Source: Tanytarsus gracilentus (taxonomy: Eukaryota > Arthropoda > Insecta > Diptera > Chironomidae). Taken from it: DNA of 64,000 nucleotides. The notes below the pieces were generated by a model, which saw only the letters and a list, made by a program, of their open reading frames with translations, had not been told where the DNA came from and ran no database searches. A program made the translations under genes and the position numbers. Location of the stretch: assembly GCA_038502055.1 (NCBI GenBank), contig JAXRKN010000037.1:1-64000 (forward strand), written 5' to 3'. Shown in pieces: positions 63,801 to 64,000 of this stretch; the stretch's first letter is position 1, and every line of letters starts with the position of its first letter.

Positions 63801-64000
63801 ATGCAAAGTAATTTGTGTTCAAAAAATACATCCGTTGATTATGCTGGTTGATAAATTCAACGTCTTTATTGCAAATGTATTGAAAAACTTTAAATTTTTT
63901 TAGAAATGCATCTGGTGCAATTAAAATATTTTCGAGCAAAAAAAGCATCGAGGTAATGATACCACTATATAAAATAAATTCACCCAAAAATCATTTACTA
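60877..64000. other. FREP upstream region, no gene recognised
   Basis: AT-rich sequence with scattered short frames. The longest, a minus-strand frame at 62043-62486, has no signature and is interrupted in composition. The FREP promoter and any 5' UTR exon should lie here, but no TATA/initiator pair on the minus strand was convincing. Short GAGA-type tracts occur near 63340 and 63430. Confidence 0.5.

Overview
The window is nuclear DNA of an insect, most likely a nematoceran dipteran such as a midge or mosquito relative. It is very AT-rich. The genes are interrupted by short GT-AG introns (52 bp to a few kb) plus some long ones, use AATAAA signals, and encode metazoan or insect proteins: RNF34/CARP E3 ligase, hnRNP K, MED28, UPRT, vimar/RAP1GDS1, GPS2, a short PGRP and a fibrinogen-related protein. 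The species and chromosome arm cannot be named from the sequence alone. All gene identities were assigned by reading translations against family knowledge; no search was run.

Layout. (1) 1-15850 is a near-perfect tandem satellite of about 86 units of 183-186 bp with no genes, running off the left edge. One strongly diverged unit (about 15851-16090) closes it. (2) 16370-18518 (minus) is an RNF34/RFFL-type ubiquitin ligase in six coding exons. Its introns carry two separate events that duplicated splice sites: a 78-bp hAT-like fold-back element at a donor, and a 47-bp duplication of an acceptor. (3) 18519-24520 is mostly non-coding and holds candidate promoters and untranslated first exons for the next gene. 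(4) 24521-31131 (plus) is hnRNP K with three KH domains in nine coding exons. (5) 32583-36599 (plus) is a compact run of MED28, UPRT and vimar. (6) 36712-37699 (minus) is GPS2, tail-to-tail with vimar so that their poly(A) signals nearly touch. (7) 38125-38718 (minus) is a single-exon secreted PGRP, with a strong opposite-strand core promoter about 300 bp upstream. (8) 41045-60876 (minus) is a secreted coiled-coil/fibrinogen-domain protein whose introns reach 10.4 kb and contain retroposed elements with long target-site duplications. (9) 60877-64000 shows no supportable gene.

The genes do not form one pathway. They are mostly housekeeping regulators (ubiquitin ligase, RNA binding, Mediator, small-GTPase regulation, NCoR/SMRT-type corepression), plus two extracellular pattern-recognition families (PGRP and FREP) next to each other, both plausible innate-immunity genes. 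No CRISPR array, tRNA, rRNA or coherent multi-gene novel system was found. The most unusual content is the satellite with its block structure and two internal hairpins, the splice-site-duplicating insertions in the RNF34 gene, a possible stop-codon readthrough extension of MED28, and a three-copy unnamed interspersed repeat family.
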